52,725 nucleotides of DNA from Planctomycetota bacterium. GTDB lineage: Bacteria > Planctomycetota > J058. This document shows, in pieces, positions 7,378 to 15,703 of the stretch. Under the pieces are notes generated by a model. It made no database searches, had not been told where the DNA came from, and saw only the letters and a list, made by a program, of their open reading frames with translations. The stretch is taken from positions 1-52,725 of the forward strand of contig JAHBXY010000051.1 of NCBI GenBank assembly GCA_019636275.1, given 5' to 3'. Position 1 is the stretch's first letter, and every line of letters starts with the position of its first letter. The translations under genes were made by a program, and so were the position numbers.

Positions 7378-8760
7378 TCAGCGCGCGATCTGGGCGATCA
7401 GGTCGTACTTGGTGATGATCCCCAGGCGCCCGATCGGGTCGCGGACGAGGACGGCCGGCGTCTCGGGCTGCCGCAGCAGCGTGGCGACCTCCTCGAGCGG
7501 CGTGTCGGGCGCGACGAGCGGGAAGGGCCGCTGCATGATCTCGGCCACGGGGACCCTGGCCGGGTCGCGCTGCTCGACGATCAGCTCCACGAGCTGCGCC
7601 TCGAGGACGCTGCCGCGGACCTCGGCCCCCCCCTCGGCCACGACGGGGATCTGCGAGACGCTGTGCTCCTTCATGAGCTGCAGCGCCCGCGCGGCCGGCG
7701 CCTCGGGCGTGACCGAGACGACGCCCGGGCTCTTCTTCGTGCGCAGGAGCTCGTGCGCCGTGATGTTGAACTGGCTCTCGAGCATGCCGTTCTCGCGCAG
7801 CCACGTCTCCGAGTAGACCTTCGACAGGTAGCGCAGGCCGTGGTCGGGGACGAGGACGACGACGACCGCCTCGGGGCCGAGGTCCTCGCGCCGCGCGTAC
7901 TCGAGCGCGCCCCAGACGGCGGCGCCGCCGGAGCTGCCGGTGAAGATGCCCTCCATGCGCGTCAGCTTGCGGGCCGTGCTGTAGCACTGGAGGTCGCTGA
8001 TGCGCAGGATGTCGTCCATCACCGACAGGTCGCAGGTCGTCGGGTAGAAGTCCTCGCCGATGCCCTCGACCAGGTAGGTGTGCGGCTCGACGTCGACGCC
8101 GCGGTGGAACTTGTCGTAGTACATCGACCCCTCCGGGTCGACGCCGACGATCTTCACGCCGGGCTTCTTCTCCTTCAGGTAGCGGCCGATGCCCGTGATC
8201 GTGCCGCCGGTGCCGGCGCCGGCCACGAAGACGTCGAGCTCGCCGTCGGTGTCGCGCCAGATCTCGGGCCCGGTGGTCAGGTAGTGGGCCTTGGGGTTCG
8301 ACTGGTTGAAGTACTGGTTGGGGTGCCAGGCGCCCGGGATCTCGCGCGTGAGCCGGGCGGCGACCGAGTAGTAGGAGCGCGGGTCCTCGCGGGCGACGGC
8401 CGTGGGGCAGGTGATCACCTCGGCCCCGTAGGCGCGCAGGACGTCGATCTTCTCGCGCGACATCTTGTCGGGCATGACGAAGATGCAGCGGTAGCCGCGG
8501 GTGATCGCGGCCAGCGCCAGGCCGACGCCCGTGTTGCCGCTCGTGCACTCGATGACGGTCCCGCCCGGCTTCAGCTCGCCGCTCTGCTCGGCGTCGAGGA
8601 GCATCTGCAGCCCGATGCGGTCCTTCATGGAGCCGCCGGGGTTCATGTACTCGACCTTCGCCAGGATCTGGGCGCGCACCCCCCACTGCTCGGGGAGGCG
8701 GTTGAGGCGCACCAGCGGCGTGTTGCCGATGGCCTCGCAGATGTTCGCGGCGACCTTCAT
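7378..8760 (-). CDS. Cystathionine beta-synthase with regulatory CBS domains
   Basis: 460 residues. The N-terminal about 330 residues are a fold-type-II PLP enzyme: PLP lysine in NPGGSMKDR, substrate loop TSGNTG, phosphate loop GAGTGGT. Residues 335-460 form a CBS-domain pair, the usual nucleotide- or SAM-sensing module. The family condenses serine (or O-acetylserine) with homocysteine to cystathionine; the length and CBS pair favour this over plain cysteine synthase. The ATG is preceded by AGGAG. With the PLP enzyme at 3985-5145 it could complete reverse transsulfuration, although the two are not in one operon. Confidence 0.9.
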   Translation of the reverse strand: MKVAANICEAIGNTPLVRLNRLPEQWGVRAQILAKVEYMNPGGSMKDRIGLQMLLDAEQSGELKPGGTVIECTSGNTGVGLALAAITRGYRCIFVMPDKMSREKIDVLRAYGAEVITCPTAVAREDPRSYYSVAARLTREIPGAWHPNQYFNQSNPKAHYLTTGPEIWRDTDGELDVFVAGAGTGGTITGIGRYLKEKKPGVKIVGVDPEGSMYYDKFHRGVDVEPHTYLVEGIGEDFYPTTCDLSVMDDILRISDLQCYSTARKLTRMEGIFTGSSGGAAVWGALEYARREDLGPEAVVVVLVPDHGLRYLSKVYSETWLRENGMLESQFNITAHELLRTKKSPGVVSVTPEAPAARALQLMKEHSVSQIPVVAEGGAEVRGSVLEAQLVELIVEQRDPARVPVAEIMQRPFPLVAPDTPLEEVATLLRQPETPAVLVRDPIGRLGIITKYDLIAQIAR

Positions 8761-8961
8761 CGAGCGCTCCTGCCTGGGGAACGCAGCCCGGGGCGGGCTG
8801 CCGCCGACATGATCCCAGACGAGGCCGCCCGGACAAGGCGGGCAACCCCGCGCGCGCGGCGCGCGCCGCGCGGCGGCCTGCCTTGCCTGGGCGGGGCCTG
8901 AATGCTAGTCTCTCCACGATCTGAACCCCTGCGAGCCCAAAGGCTTGCACGCAGGAGCGCC

Positions 8962-10152
8962 ATGACCCAGGTCACCCGGCAGTCGCGGAAGGACGAGCTG
9001 TGGCACGAGCTCCAGCGCGTCCGCCAGGCGGCCGAGGCGCAGCGGGCGGTGCTCGAGGGCGAGGCGACGCGCCTGCGCGACGAGAACGAGCGCCTGCAGG
9101 ACCGGGCGCGCTTCGTCGAGGAGCTCTCGGAGCGCGTGCGCGCCGCCAACGAGAAGCTCGAGATCCTCACCTCGCTGACCAAGGAGCTGGCGTCGTTCGA
9201 CGTCGACGGCGTGCTCGCCGTGTCGGTGCAGCGGATCCCCTACCTCGTCGGCGCGCGCTTCGCCTCGGTCTACGTGCTCGACCCGGTGCGCGAGGAGCTG
9301 CACCTCAAGCACCACACGCACGGGCGCGAGATCGACCGCGTCGTCGAGCTCGAGGCGAACCCCAACTCGCTCATGGCGCGGGCCGTCCGCGGCCGCAAGG
9401 TCCTGTGCATCGACGACCTGGGGAGCTGGCAGCCGCAGGCGGGCCCGACGCCCGAGCGCCCGCACCAGGAGCGCTACCAGACGTCGTCGTGCATCGTGGC
9501 CCCGCTGATCGCGGCGGGCGAGGTGCAGGGCGTCCTGAACCTGGCCGACCGCTTCGACAACCGGCCGTTCGACGAGGGGCAGCTGGCGCTGATCCGGCAG
9601 GCCCGCGACCTGGTCGCCGTGTCGCTGCGCAACGCGCGGCTGTTCGACGAGGTGCAGCGCGCCGCGCGCACGTGCAGCCTCACCGGCCTCATGAACCATC
9701 AGGCGTTCGTCGACTCGCTCGAGGCCGAGGCGCGGCGCGCCGAGCGCTACGACAAGCCGCTGGCGCTGCTCGTCTGCAACATGCGCGGCATCCGCCTGCT
9801 CAACGCCAACCACGGCCACCAGGCGGGCGACGCCGTCCTGCTGCAGGCGGCGCACGTGCTGCGCCACAACACGCGCGACGTCGACATCGCCGGCCGCATC
9901 GGCGGCAGCGAGTTCGGGCTCATCCTGCCCGAGCTCGACCGGCCGGGGGCGGTCGTCCTGGCCGAGCGCCTGGGGCGGCTGCTCACGGGCACGCGGTTCA
10001 TGATCGGCTCGGACACCTGCATGGTCCCGGCGACGCTGGGCCTCGGGGTGTACCGGCGCGGAATGACGGGGCCGGACCTCCTGCGCGAGGCGCTGGAGGC
10101 CGTGGACCGGGGCCGCGGCCAGGACCTGCTCGTCGGCCTGCGCGACGACTGA
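8962..10152 (+). CDS. GAF protein with a degenerate GGDEF domain
   Basis: 396 residues from ATG 8962 (upstream GCAGGAGC). Residues 8-75 are coiled coil, 75-235 a GAF-like sensor domain, and 240-395 a GGDEF domain. The GGDEF signature reads GGSEF (residues 314-318), and the other metal-binding Asp is Asn273 in CNMRGIRLLN. Both acidic metal ligands of active diguanylate cyclases are therefore changed, and the usual TDPLTGL start reads TCSLTGL. The protein is probably not a cyclase; it may bind nucleotide or act as a signalling scaffold. A DUF4177-like gene follows 20 bases downstream on the same strand. Confidence 0.85.
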   Translation: MTQVTRQSRKDELWHELQRVRQAAEAQRAVLEGEATRLRDENERLQDRARFVEELSERVRAANEKLEILTSLTKELASFDVDGVLAVSVQRIPYLVGARFASVYVLDPVREELHLKHHTHGREIDRVVELEANPNSLMARAVRGRKVLCIDDLGSWQPQAGPTPERPHQERYQTSSCIVAPLIAAGEVQGVLNLADRFDNRPFDEGQLALIRQARDLVAVSLRNARLFDEVQRAARTCSLTGLMNHQAFVDSLEAEARRAERYDKPLALLVCNMRGIRLLNANHGHQAGDAVLLQAAHVLRHNTRDVDIAGRIGGSEFGLILPELDRPGAVVLAERLGRLLTGTRFMIGSDTCMVPATLGLGVYRRGMTGPDLLREALEAVDRGRGQDLLVGLRDD

Positions 10153-10172
10153 GTCGGAGGGGGGAGCTCGCC

Positions 10173-10550
10173 GTGTGGGACTACAAGGTGATCGCCGGTC
10201 GCTACTCGCTTGACGGGGCCGACGTCGTCGTCGAGAACCCGCTGGGGCGGGGCACCCTGCAGCGCATCCTCGATCACTACGGCAACGAGGGCTTCGAGAT
10301 GGTCTCGTCGCACTACGACGGGATCAACCGCGAGCTCGTCCTCCTGCTGAAGCGGCCGCGCGGCGGCACGTCGGCGGCCGCCTTCGGGCCCGGCGCGGCG
10401 GTCGCCGCGAGCATGGGCACCGTCGGGCGGCCGGCGGCGGTCGACCCCGACATGCCCGCGAGCCGGCGCGGCGGCGGCGCGGCGGCGGCGGGCGGCGCGG
10501 GGCGCCGGCGCACGAAGGCCGACCTCGACCGCCTCGCCAGGGACGATTAG
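10173..10550 (+). CDS. DUF4177-like small protein with disordered tail
   Basis: 125 residues from GTG 10173, with GGAGGGGGGAG just upstream. The N-terminal 60 residues (WDYKVIAGRY...LQRILDHYGNEGFEMVSS...ELVLLLKRP) follow the pattern of DUF4177 proteins, which pair WxYKVV with LNxxGxEGWELV. The remaining 65 residues are Gly/Ala/Arg-rich and probably disordered, ending in a charged helix. It follows the GAF/GGDEF-like gene by 20 bases, so the two are probably co-transcribed. Function unknown. Confidence 0.7.
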   Translation: MWDYKVIAGRYSLDGADVVVENPLGRGTLQRILDHYGNEGFEMVSSHYDGINRELVLLLKRPRGGTSAAAFGPGAAVAASMGTVGRPAAVDPDMPASRRGGGAAAAGGAGRRRTKADLDRLARDD

Positions 10551-11077
10551 ACGGCCGCCTCGCTCGCCGCTCCGTTTCACCCGTGGCCTTGCAGGTGGGG
10601 CTGGCACGCTCGAGGCCCGGCCGGAGACGCCGCTCGGCCTCGCACGCCCCGTCGCCCGCCCGGTGCAGGGCGCGGGCGCCGTCGCTGAGGCTGCGCCGAC
10701 GTGCTGGAACGTGTGAGCACGGCCGCGCGTCGCCGGGCGTGATCGTCGTCGAGTCCCAGCCGTGCGACCTCACACCGGCGAAGACCGCCCCCCGGCCATG
10801 CTCACGGGCGCCAGCGACTCGGCCGTCCTCGTCGACGAACCGCGGACCGACCTCCAGCGCCGGGCCATGCTCACGGGCGTCGAGCCACTCGATCGCCCTC
10901 GTCGACGAACCGCCGGCCGACCTCCAGCGCCGGAGCCGTGCTCACGTGCGGCCAGCCACTCGGCCGTCCTCATCCGTCCTCATCGACGAACCGCGGGCCG
11001 AACGTCAGGCGCGACGTGGCACTGCACGGGGCCGAGCCCGACGCGGGCAGGCTCCGGGCGCCGTGACGCCCGTCGGT
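10551..11077. other. Non-coding gap with degenerate tandem repeats
   Basis: 527 bases between convergent genes. The repeats at 10792-11015 are described separately. On the left, 10703-10725 contains GTGTGAGCACGGC, the inverse of GCCGTGCTCAC at 10935-10945 in the last repeat, so the region can also fold on a larger scale. Open frames exist in several phases but none has a ribosome-binding site, and they simply follow the repeat period. Confidence 0.45.
10792..11015. repeat. Three degenerate ~70-bp tandem repeats with a shared palindrome
   Basis: Three copies begin near 10792, 10861 and 10930 (periods about 69 and 71-80). Each starts with a GCCATGCTCACGGGCG-type sequence and ends with GACCTCCAGCGCCGG or a variant. 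Each carries the palindrome TCGTCGACGA: exact at 10829-10838 and 10899-10908, one change at 10980-10989. Copy three contains an extra CGTCCTCATC. The repeat is non-coding; role unknown. Confidence 0.7.
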
Positions 11078-12403
11078 CTACAGGAGGAGCAGCAGGCCGA
11101 GGACGGCCGCGACCGTCGGCCCGCCGAAGGCGAGGTAGCGCGCGGCGAGGTCGGCCAGCTCGCGCTTCGACGTGCGGCAGCGGCCGGCGGCCTTGGGGCG
11201 GGCGCCGCTCTTGGCGCGGTTCGAGCCGCTGCTGCGGCGGCCGCTGCGGGCCGTCGTCGGCTGCGCCTCGGCGGTCACGGGCACCAGCGCGGGGCCCTCC
11301 GAGCGCAGCGCCAGCGGGGCCTCGGCGCGCGGCGTCGTGACGACGACGGTCGGGACCTCGTCCTGCTCGGTGGGGAGGAGGACCTTGTCGTTCCAGCCGC
11401 GGGCGACGCCGTCGTCGCTCTGGCAGCCGAGCTCGACCTGGTCGCTGACCATCGTGTTCTCGAGCGCGCTGCGCTCGAGCTCGATCAGCAGGTCCTGCAG
11501 GTCGTCGGCGAGCTCCATGGCCGTCGCGTAGCGCGCGTCCTTGTCACGGGCCAGCGCCTTGAGGCAGATCCGGTCCAGCTCGGCCGGCACCTCGGGGCGC
11601 AGGGCGCTCGGCGGGCGGGCGTCCTTCTCCCGCAGCGCCTTGAAGATCGTCTTCGTGCGGCCGACGCCGTGGGGCGGCAGGCCGGTGAGGCACTCGTAGA
11701 GCACCGCGCCCAGCGAGTAGACGTCGGCGCGGCCGTCGACGCGGCTGGCCTCGCCCGTGGCCTGCTCGGGGCAGATGTAGGCCGGCGTCCCCAGCCAGAT
11801 CCCGCTCTGCGTGATCCGCGGGTCGATCCCGGTCGCGTCGCGCGCCAGGCCGAAGTCGATGATCACCGGGGTGCCGTCGGGGCGCACGAGGATGTTCGCC
11901 GGCTTGAGGTCGCGGTGGACGACGCCCTTCTCGTGGATGTGGTGGGCGGCGCGGGCGCAGTGCTCGATCAGGCGCACCGACTCGAGCACCGGCAGGACGC
12001 CCTCGTCGTAGATCCGCTCCGAGAGGGGGATCCCGTCGACGAGGTCGACCGTGAAGTAGGGCAGGCCGTCGCAGTGGCCCTCGCTGCGGACGCGGGCCAC
12101 GCCCTCGTGGTCCATGCGGCCGGTGAGGCGCGCCTCGCGCAGGAACCGGCGCAGGCGGTGGGTGTAGCTGCCGCCGCGGCCGCCGGGGAGCGGGGCCTTG
12201 AGGGCCAGCTCGTCGGTCGTCTCGCGGTCGCGGACGCGGAACACCGCGCCCATGCCGCCCTCCGCCAGCGCGCCGACGACCTGGTAGCCGTCGATCTTGC
12301 CGCCGACGCGGACCTGCGCGAACTCGTTCGCGCGCGCCTCGCCGACGCCGTCGCTCCCCTGCTGGGGCTGCCGGATCTCGAGAGTTTCGAATCCGCCGTC
12401 CAT
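11078..12403 (-). CDS. Tail-anchored Ser/Thr protein kinase
   Basis: 441 residues. The kinase domain is at about residues 38-310: glycine loop ALAEGGMGAVF, ATP lysine in LALKAP, catalytic loop HRDLKPANIL, DFGLAR, and CPEQ in place of APE. A linker of about 100 residues rich in Ser, Arg, Lys and Pro follows. The last 20 residues (YLAFGGPTVAAVLGLLLLL) are a hydrophobic segment ending at the stop codon. The kinase is therefore probably held in the cytoplasmic membrane by its extreme C-terminus with no extracellular sensor, unlike PknB-type kinases. The substrate is unknown. Confidence 0.9.
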   Translation of the reverse strand: MDGGFETLEIRQPQQGSDGVGEARANEFAQVRVGGKIDGYQVVGALAEGGMGAVFRVRDRETTDELALKAPLPGGRGGSYTHRLRRFLREARLTGRMDHEGVARVRSEGHCDGLPYFTVDLVDGIPLSERIYDEGVLPVLESVRLIEHCARAAHHIHEKGVVHRDLKPANILVRPDGTPVIIDFGLARDATGIDPRITQSGIWLGTPAYICPEQATGEASRVDGRADVYSLGAVLYECLTGLPPHGVGRTKTIFKALREKDARPPSALRPEVPAELDRICLKALARDKDARYATAMELADDLQDLLIELERSALENTMVSDQVELGCQSDDGVARGWNDKVLLPTEQDEVPTVVVTTPRAEAPLALRSEGPALVPVTAEAQPTTARSGRRSSGSNRAKSGARPKAAGRCRTSKRELADLAARYLAFGGPTVAAVLGLLLLL

Positions 12404-12731
12404 GTCGGATCAATTAGCAGCCGCCGTGCCCAAGGTGCGCATCTCGGACGGCCATCGAGGCCCATTGTCGCTACGACGTTTACAGGGCCGCCCGGAAGCC
12501 GTCGCACGAACCCCTGCGTCCGAGTGGACACACCGAGGCGAGCCGAACTGGGACGGACGACCTAACTCTTTACACGCCAGGAGAGCGCCTGGCCCTCCGT
12601 TCCATGGCCTGGCGTAAGTGTTTAGCCCGCAAGCCTGAGACGAACCCCGACCGGGCCCGGCGGCCGCGGAACCTCGTTTTCTGGCTTCAGCCTGGGGCCC
12701 ACCTGGACGATCCAGGGGAAGGAGGACGGCC
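12404..12731. other. Divergent leader region with an imperfect stem-loop
   Basis: 328 bases lie between the leftward kinase and a rightward small ORF. An imperfect stem-loop (about 12569-12624) pairs ACACGCCAGG with CCTGGCGTAAGTGT. GCCTGG recurs within it. The region is less GC-rich than its surroundings near 12555-12625. It probably holds promoters for both directions; I could not fix -35/-10 pairs and saw no gene. Confidence 0.35.
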
Positions 12732-12860
12732 ATGGAGAAGACGAAGCCGATGATGAGGGCGCTGATCAGCCAGCGGATCGAGCGCAAGGAGATCGTGCCC
12801 GTGGCCGACCGGCGCGTGCCCGAGGCCGACTGGTACACGACCCACGGCCAGGGCGACTGA
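12732..12860 (+). CDS. Small protein, 42 residues
   Basis: ATG 12732 is preceded by AAGGAGG at ideal spacing; the ORF ends at TGA 12860, 19 bases before the SGNH hydrolase gene. The product is charged (MEKTKPMMRALISQRIERKE...) with an Arg/Lys-rich first half and a Trp-Tyr-Thr near the end; it has no signal peptide. The strong ribosome-binding site and tight spacing to the next gene suggest a real gene in the same operon. Function unknown. Confidence 0.55.
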   Translation: MEKTKPMMRALISQRIERKEIVPVADRRVPEADWYTTHGQGD

Positions 12861-12879
12861 TCGGCTATCGTGCTCCGCC

Positions 12880-13974
12880 ATGAGGCGGATCTCGCGACGC
12901 AGGAAGCTCGCCTTCGCCGCCGCGGCGCTGACCCTGGCGCTCGCCGCGGCCCTCCTGGCCCTCGAGGTCGGGCTGCGGCTGCTCTGGACGGGCTACTACC
13001 TCAAGGAGCCGGGCATGCGCGCCCGGCCGAGCCCGACGCTCGGGTGGGAGAACCGGCCCTCGGTCGAGTTCACCTACGGCGAGCCCGAGTTCGTCATGGC
13101 GGTGCGCCACGACGAGCGCGGGTTCCGCGGGCCGGGCGTGCCGGCGACGAAGCCGTCCGGCGGCGCGCGCGTGCTGGCGCTCGGCGACTCGTTCACCTAC
13201 GGGATCGGCGTCCAGGAGCACGAGACCTACGCCGCGCGCCTCCAGGCGCTCGACCCGCGGCTGCAGGTGATCAACGCCGGCGTCCAGGGCTACGGCACGG
13301 CGCAGGCCCTGCAGCTCTACCGCGAGCGCGGCGCGCTCGACGCCGACGTCGTGCTCCTGGGCTACTTCTGGAACGACCTGGCCAACAACGTGAAGGGCCC
13401 GCGGCTGGGCTACGCGCTCGGCCCCGCGGGCGAGCTCACCTACACGCGCCCGACGCACGAGGTGAGGGACCCGGGGCCGGACTTCAAGAAGACGCCCTTC
13501 CGCGGCAGCCGCGCCTACCGGTTCCTCAGCGACCGGCTGAAGATGCTCCGCTACCGGGCCAAGGCGGCGCTCGGCGTGGCCACGGAGGACCCCGACCTCC
13601 TGCGCCCCGACGAGCTCGAGGAGGCCTGGGCCTGGCAGGAGGCGCTCCTGCGCGAGCTCGCCCGGCTCGTCGCCGAGCGCGGGGCGCGGCTGGTCGTGGC
13701 GATCATCCCCGACCAGGTGCAGGTCCACCCCGAGGTCGAGGTCGTCGGCCTGAGCGCGCACTACGTCGACGTGCAGCCGCGGCTCCTGGCGCTCGGTCAG
13801 CGCCTGGGGATCACCATGGTGGACCTGACGCCAGGCCTGAAGGACCTCGCCGCGCGCGAGGGCGTCACGCTCTACCACCGCTACGACCGCCACCTCGACG
13901 CCGCCGGCCAGGACGCCGCCGCGCGCCTCATGCTCGACGCCGTCCGGCGCGCAGCGGGTCTCGCGCAGGAGTGA
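12880..13974 (+). CDS. Membrane-anchored SGNH/GDSL hydrolase-like protein
   Basis: 364 residues. A basic N-terminus and one hydrophobic segment (about residues 9-30) form a signal anchor. The SGNH blocks are visible: GDSFTYG with Ser104, Gly in NAGVQGYG, Asn in YFWNDL, and DRH with Asp335 and His338 (DxxH). The family includes esterases and acyltransferases such as those acting on exopolysaccharides. Its last bases overlap the next gene's start (GTGA), coupling it to a glycosyltransferase. O-acylation or deacylation of an exported glycan is a reasonable inference; the substrate is not known. Confidence 0.82.
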   Translation: MRRISRRRKLAFAAAALTLALAAALLALEVGLRLLWTGYYLKEPGMRARPSPTLGWENRPSVEFTYGEPEFVMAVRHDERGFRGPGVPATKPSGGARVLALGDSFTYGIGVQEHETYAARLQALDPRLQVINAGVQGYGTAQALQLYRERGALDADVVLLGYFWNDLANNVKGPRLGYALGPAGELTYTRPTHEVRDPGPDFKKTPFRGSRAYRFLSDRLKMLRYRAKAALGVATEDPDLLRPDELEEAWAWQEALLRELARLVAERGARLVVAIIPDQVQVHPEVEVVGLSAHYVDVQPRLLALGQRLGITMVDLTPGLKDLAAREGVTLYHRYDRHLDAAGQDAAARLMLDAVRRAAGLAQE

Positions 13975-15080
13975 CGAGGGTCGGCCTCGACGCGCACCAC
14001 CTCGCCCGCCCCGAGGGCAACCGCACCTACGCGCTCAACCTGCTCGAGGGGCTGCGCCGCACGGGCGCCCTGGCCGACGGGCCGCGCCTCGTGGCCTACG
14101 CGCCCCAGGGCGCCTGGCCCGTCGGCGCGGGCGTCGAGGTCCGCGCGCCCGGCGACGCGCTGCTCGCCCGCGCGTGGACGCGGCTGCCGCTGGCGACCTG
14201 GCTCCAGGCGCGCGACCGCCTCGACGTGTGGCACGCCGCCTGGTTCGCGCCGCCCGGCCCCGCGCGGCTCGTGCTCACGATCCACGACGTCCTCTTCGCC
14301 ACGCGACCGGACCTGTTCGACCGCGCGCGCGGCGCGCTCCTGCGCGCGCTCGTCCCGCGCGCGCTCGCCCGCGCGGCGCGCGTGATCGCCTCGTCGGCGA
14401 CCACGCGCCAGGCCCTCCTCGCCACCTACGGCCTCGACCCGGCCCGCGTGCGCCTCGTGCGCTTCGGGATCGACCTGGCGCGCTACCACCCCGACGCCAC
14501 CCCCGACGACCCGGCCCTCCGGCGGGCCGCCGGCGTGCCCGCCGCGCGGCCCTATGTGCTCGCCGTCGGCCGTCCGGACCGACGCAAGGACCTCCCCGGC
14601 CTCATGCTCGCGCTGGCCCGCGCGCGCCCCGGCGCCGGCGACCCGCTCCTCGTCCTGGCAGGCCCCCTTCGCGCGGCCGCGGCCGACCTCGCCGGCCACG
14701 CCGAGGTCGCCGGCCTGCCGCCGGGCCGCCTCGTCGTCGTGAGCGACCCCGACGAGGCGACCCTCGCCGCGCTCTACCGCGGGTGCGCCGCGTTCGCCTT
14801 CCCCAGCCTGGCCGAAGGGGTCGGCGCCCCCGTCCTCGAGGCGCTGGCCTGCGGCGCCCCGGTCGTGTGCTCGCGCGACCCGGCGCTGGTCGAGGTCGCC
14901 GACGGCGCCGCCGTCCACGTCGCGCCCGGCGACCGCGCCGCCCTCGCCGACGCGCTCGACGTCGTGCTCGACGGCCGCGAGCGGCCGCCGGTCGCCGGCC
15001 CGGAGGTCGCGCGCGGCTGGTCGCTCGAGGCCATGGCGCGGGGGACGGCGGCGGTCTATCGCGAGGCGCTGACGGGGTGA
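13971..15080 (+). CDS. GT4-family glycosyltransferase
   Basis: 369 residues from GTG 13971, which overlaps the preceding TGA. It has two Rossmann-like halves typical of GT-B enzymes: N-terminal GLDAHHLARPEGNRTYALNLL, and a C-terminal donor-binding half with VLAVGRPDRRKD and the acidic motif FPSLAEGVGAPVLEALACG (EX7E). The enzyme would transfer a sugar from a nucleotide donor at the cytoplasmic face. Donor and acceptor cannot be read from sequence. Coupling to the SGNH gene points to glycan assembly or decoration. Confidence 0.88.
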   Translation: MTRVGLDAHHLARPEGNRTYALNLLEGLRRTGALADGPRLVAYAPQGAWPVGAGVEVRAPGDALLARAWTRLPLATWLQARDRLDVWHAAWFAPPGPARLVLTIHDVLFATRPDLFDRARGALLRALVPRALARAARVIASSATTRQALLATYGLDPARVRLVRFGIDLARYHPDATPDDPALRRAAGVPAARPYVLAVGRPDRRKDLPGLMLALARARPGAGDPLLVLAGPLRAAAADLAGHAEVAGLPPGRLVVVSDPDEATLAALYRGCAAFAFPSLAEGVGAPVLEALACGAPVVCSRDPALVEVADGAAVHVAPGDRAALADALDVVLDGRERPPVAGPEVARGWSLEAMARGTAAVYREALTG

Positions 15081-15098
15081 CCCGAGGGCGACGAGGGT

Positions 15099-15328
15099 TC
15101 ACCGCAGAGGAGCAGAGGAAACAGAGGGGCTTTCGGCCAGGAGGAGCGCTCCGTGTGCGCCGCTCGGCATTCGCTCGTACGGAGATGAGGAGTCCCGGCG
15201 GGCGCCCCCCCGTCCCTTCCTCCGTGCCCTCCGTGCCCTCCGCGGTGATCGTGCTTCGGCTCCGGGCGAGGGCCGGGCCGTCTGCTCGCCGCGAGACGAC
15301 CTCTGCTCCCTCTGCTCCTCTGTGGTGA
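15099..15328. repeat. REP/MITE-like element with 29-bp inverted ends
   Basis: TCACCGCAGAGGAGCAGAGG... at 15099-15127 is matched in inverse by ...CCTCTGCTCCTCTGTGGTGA at 15300-15328. Between them, CTCCGTGCCCTCCGTGCC and CTCCGCGGTGATC (15220-15250) form a related third block. The interior has no ORF with a ribosome-binding site. The end sequence recurs at 39985-40013 with one mismatch to the 15300-15328 copy, inside a coding region. CTCTGCG/CTCCGTG-type palindromic repeats occur as dispersed elements in several phyla; no transposase is nearby. Confidence 0.8.
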
Positions 15329-15396
15329 TCATCTCCCCACCCGGGCCGCGTTCACACCACCCTGGCGCCGCGCCGGCCCCGTGCGACCCTTTCTAC

Positions 15397-15672
15397 GTGA
15401 CCGAGGAGGAGTGCATCGTCGTCTTCGCCACGTCGGGCGTCGAGGTCCGCGCCCGGCCCGGCGAGATCCTCCTCGAGGTGGCCGAGCGCGCCGGCGTCGA
15501 CATCCCCTCGCTCTGCCGCGGCGGGACCTGCGCCACCTGCAAGGCGCGCCTGCTCGAGGGCACCCCGCAGATCGACACCCTCTACGCGCTGACGAAGCGC
15601 CACCGGGCGCAGGGGTTCATCCTCACCTGCTCCGCGCGCGCGACGCCCGGCCGGATCGTCCTCGAGGCGTAG
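15397..15672 (+). CDS. 2Fe-2S ferredoxin
   Basis: 91 residues if started at GTG 15397. The plant-type [2Fe-2S] ligands are present: CRGGTCATC (C-X4-C-X2-C) and a fourth Cys in LTCSAR. It is a small electron carrier with no fused reductase. The start is uncertain: GAGGAGG lies inside the first codons, and an in-frame TTG/ATG region further up (15322) would add residues lying beside the repeat element. The stop is followed 31 bases later by the folC remnant. Confidence 0.85.
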   Translation: MTEEECIVVFATSGVEVRARPGEILLEVAERAGVDIPSLCRGGTCATCKARLLEGTPQIDTLYALTKRHRAQGFILTCSARATPGRIVLEA

Positions 15673-15703
15673 CCTGGACGCGCTCGCCGACGTCGCCGCG
15701 TGG

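Noticed and set aside
10770..10973. 67-codon minus ORF in the repeat region
   Set aside because: It follows the repeat period and has no ribosome-binding site; non-coding repeat is the simpler reading.
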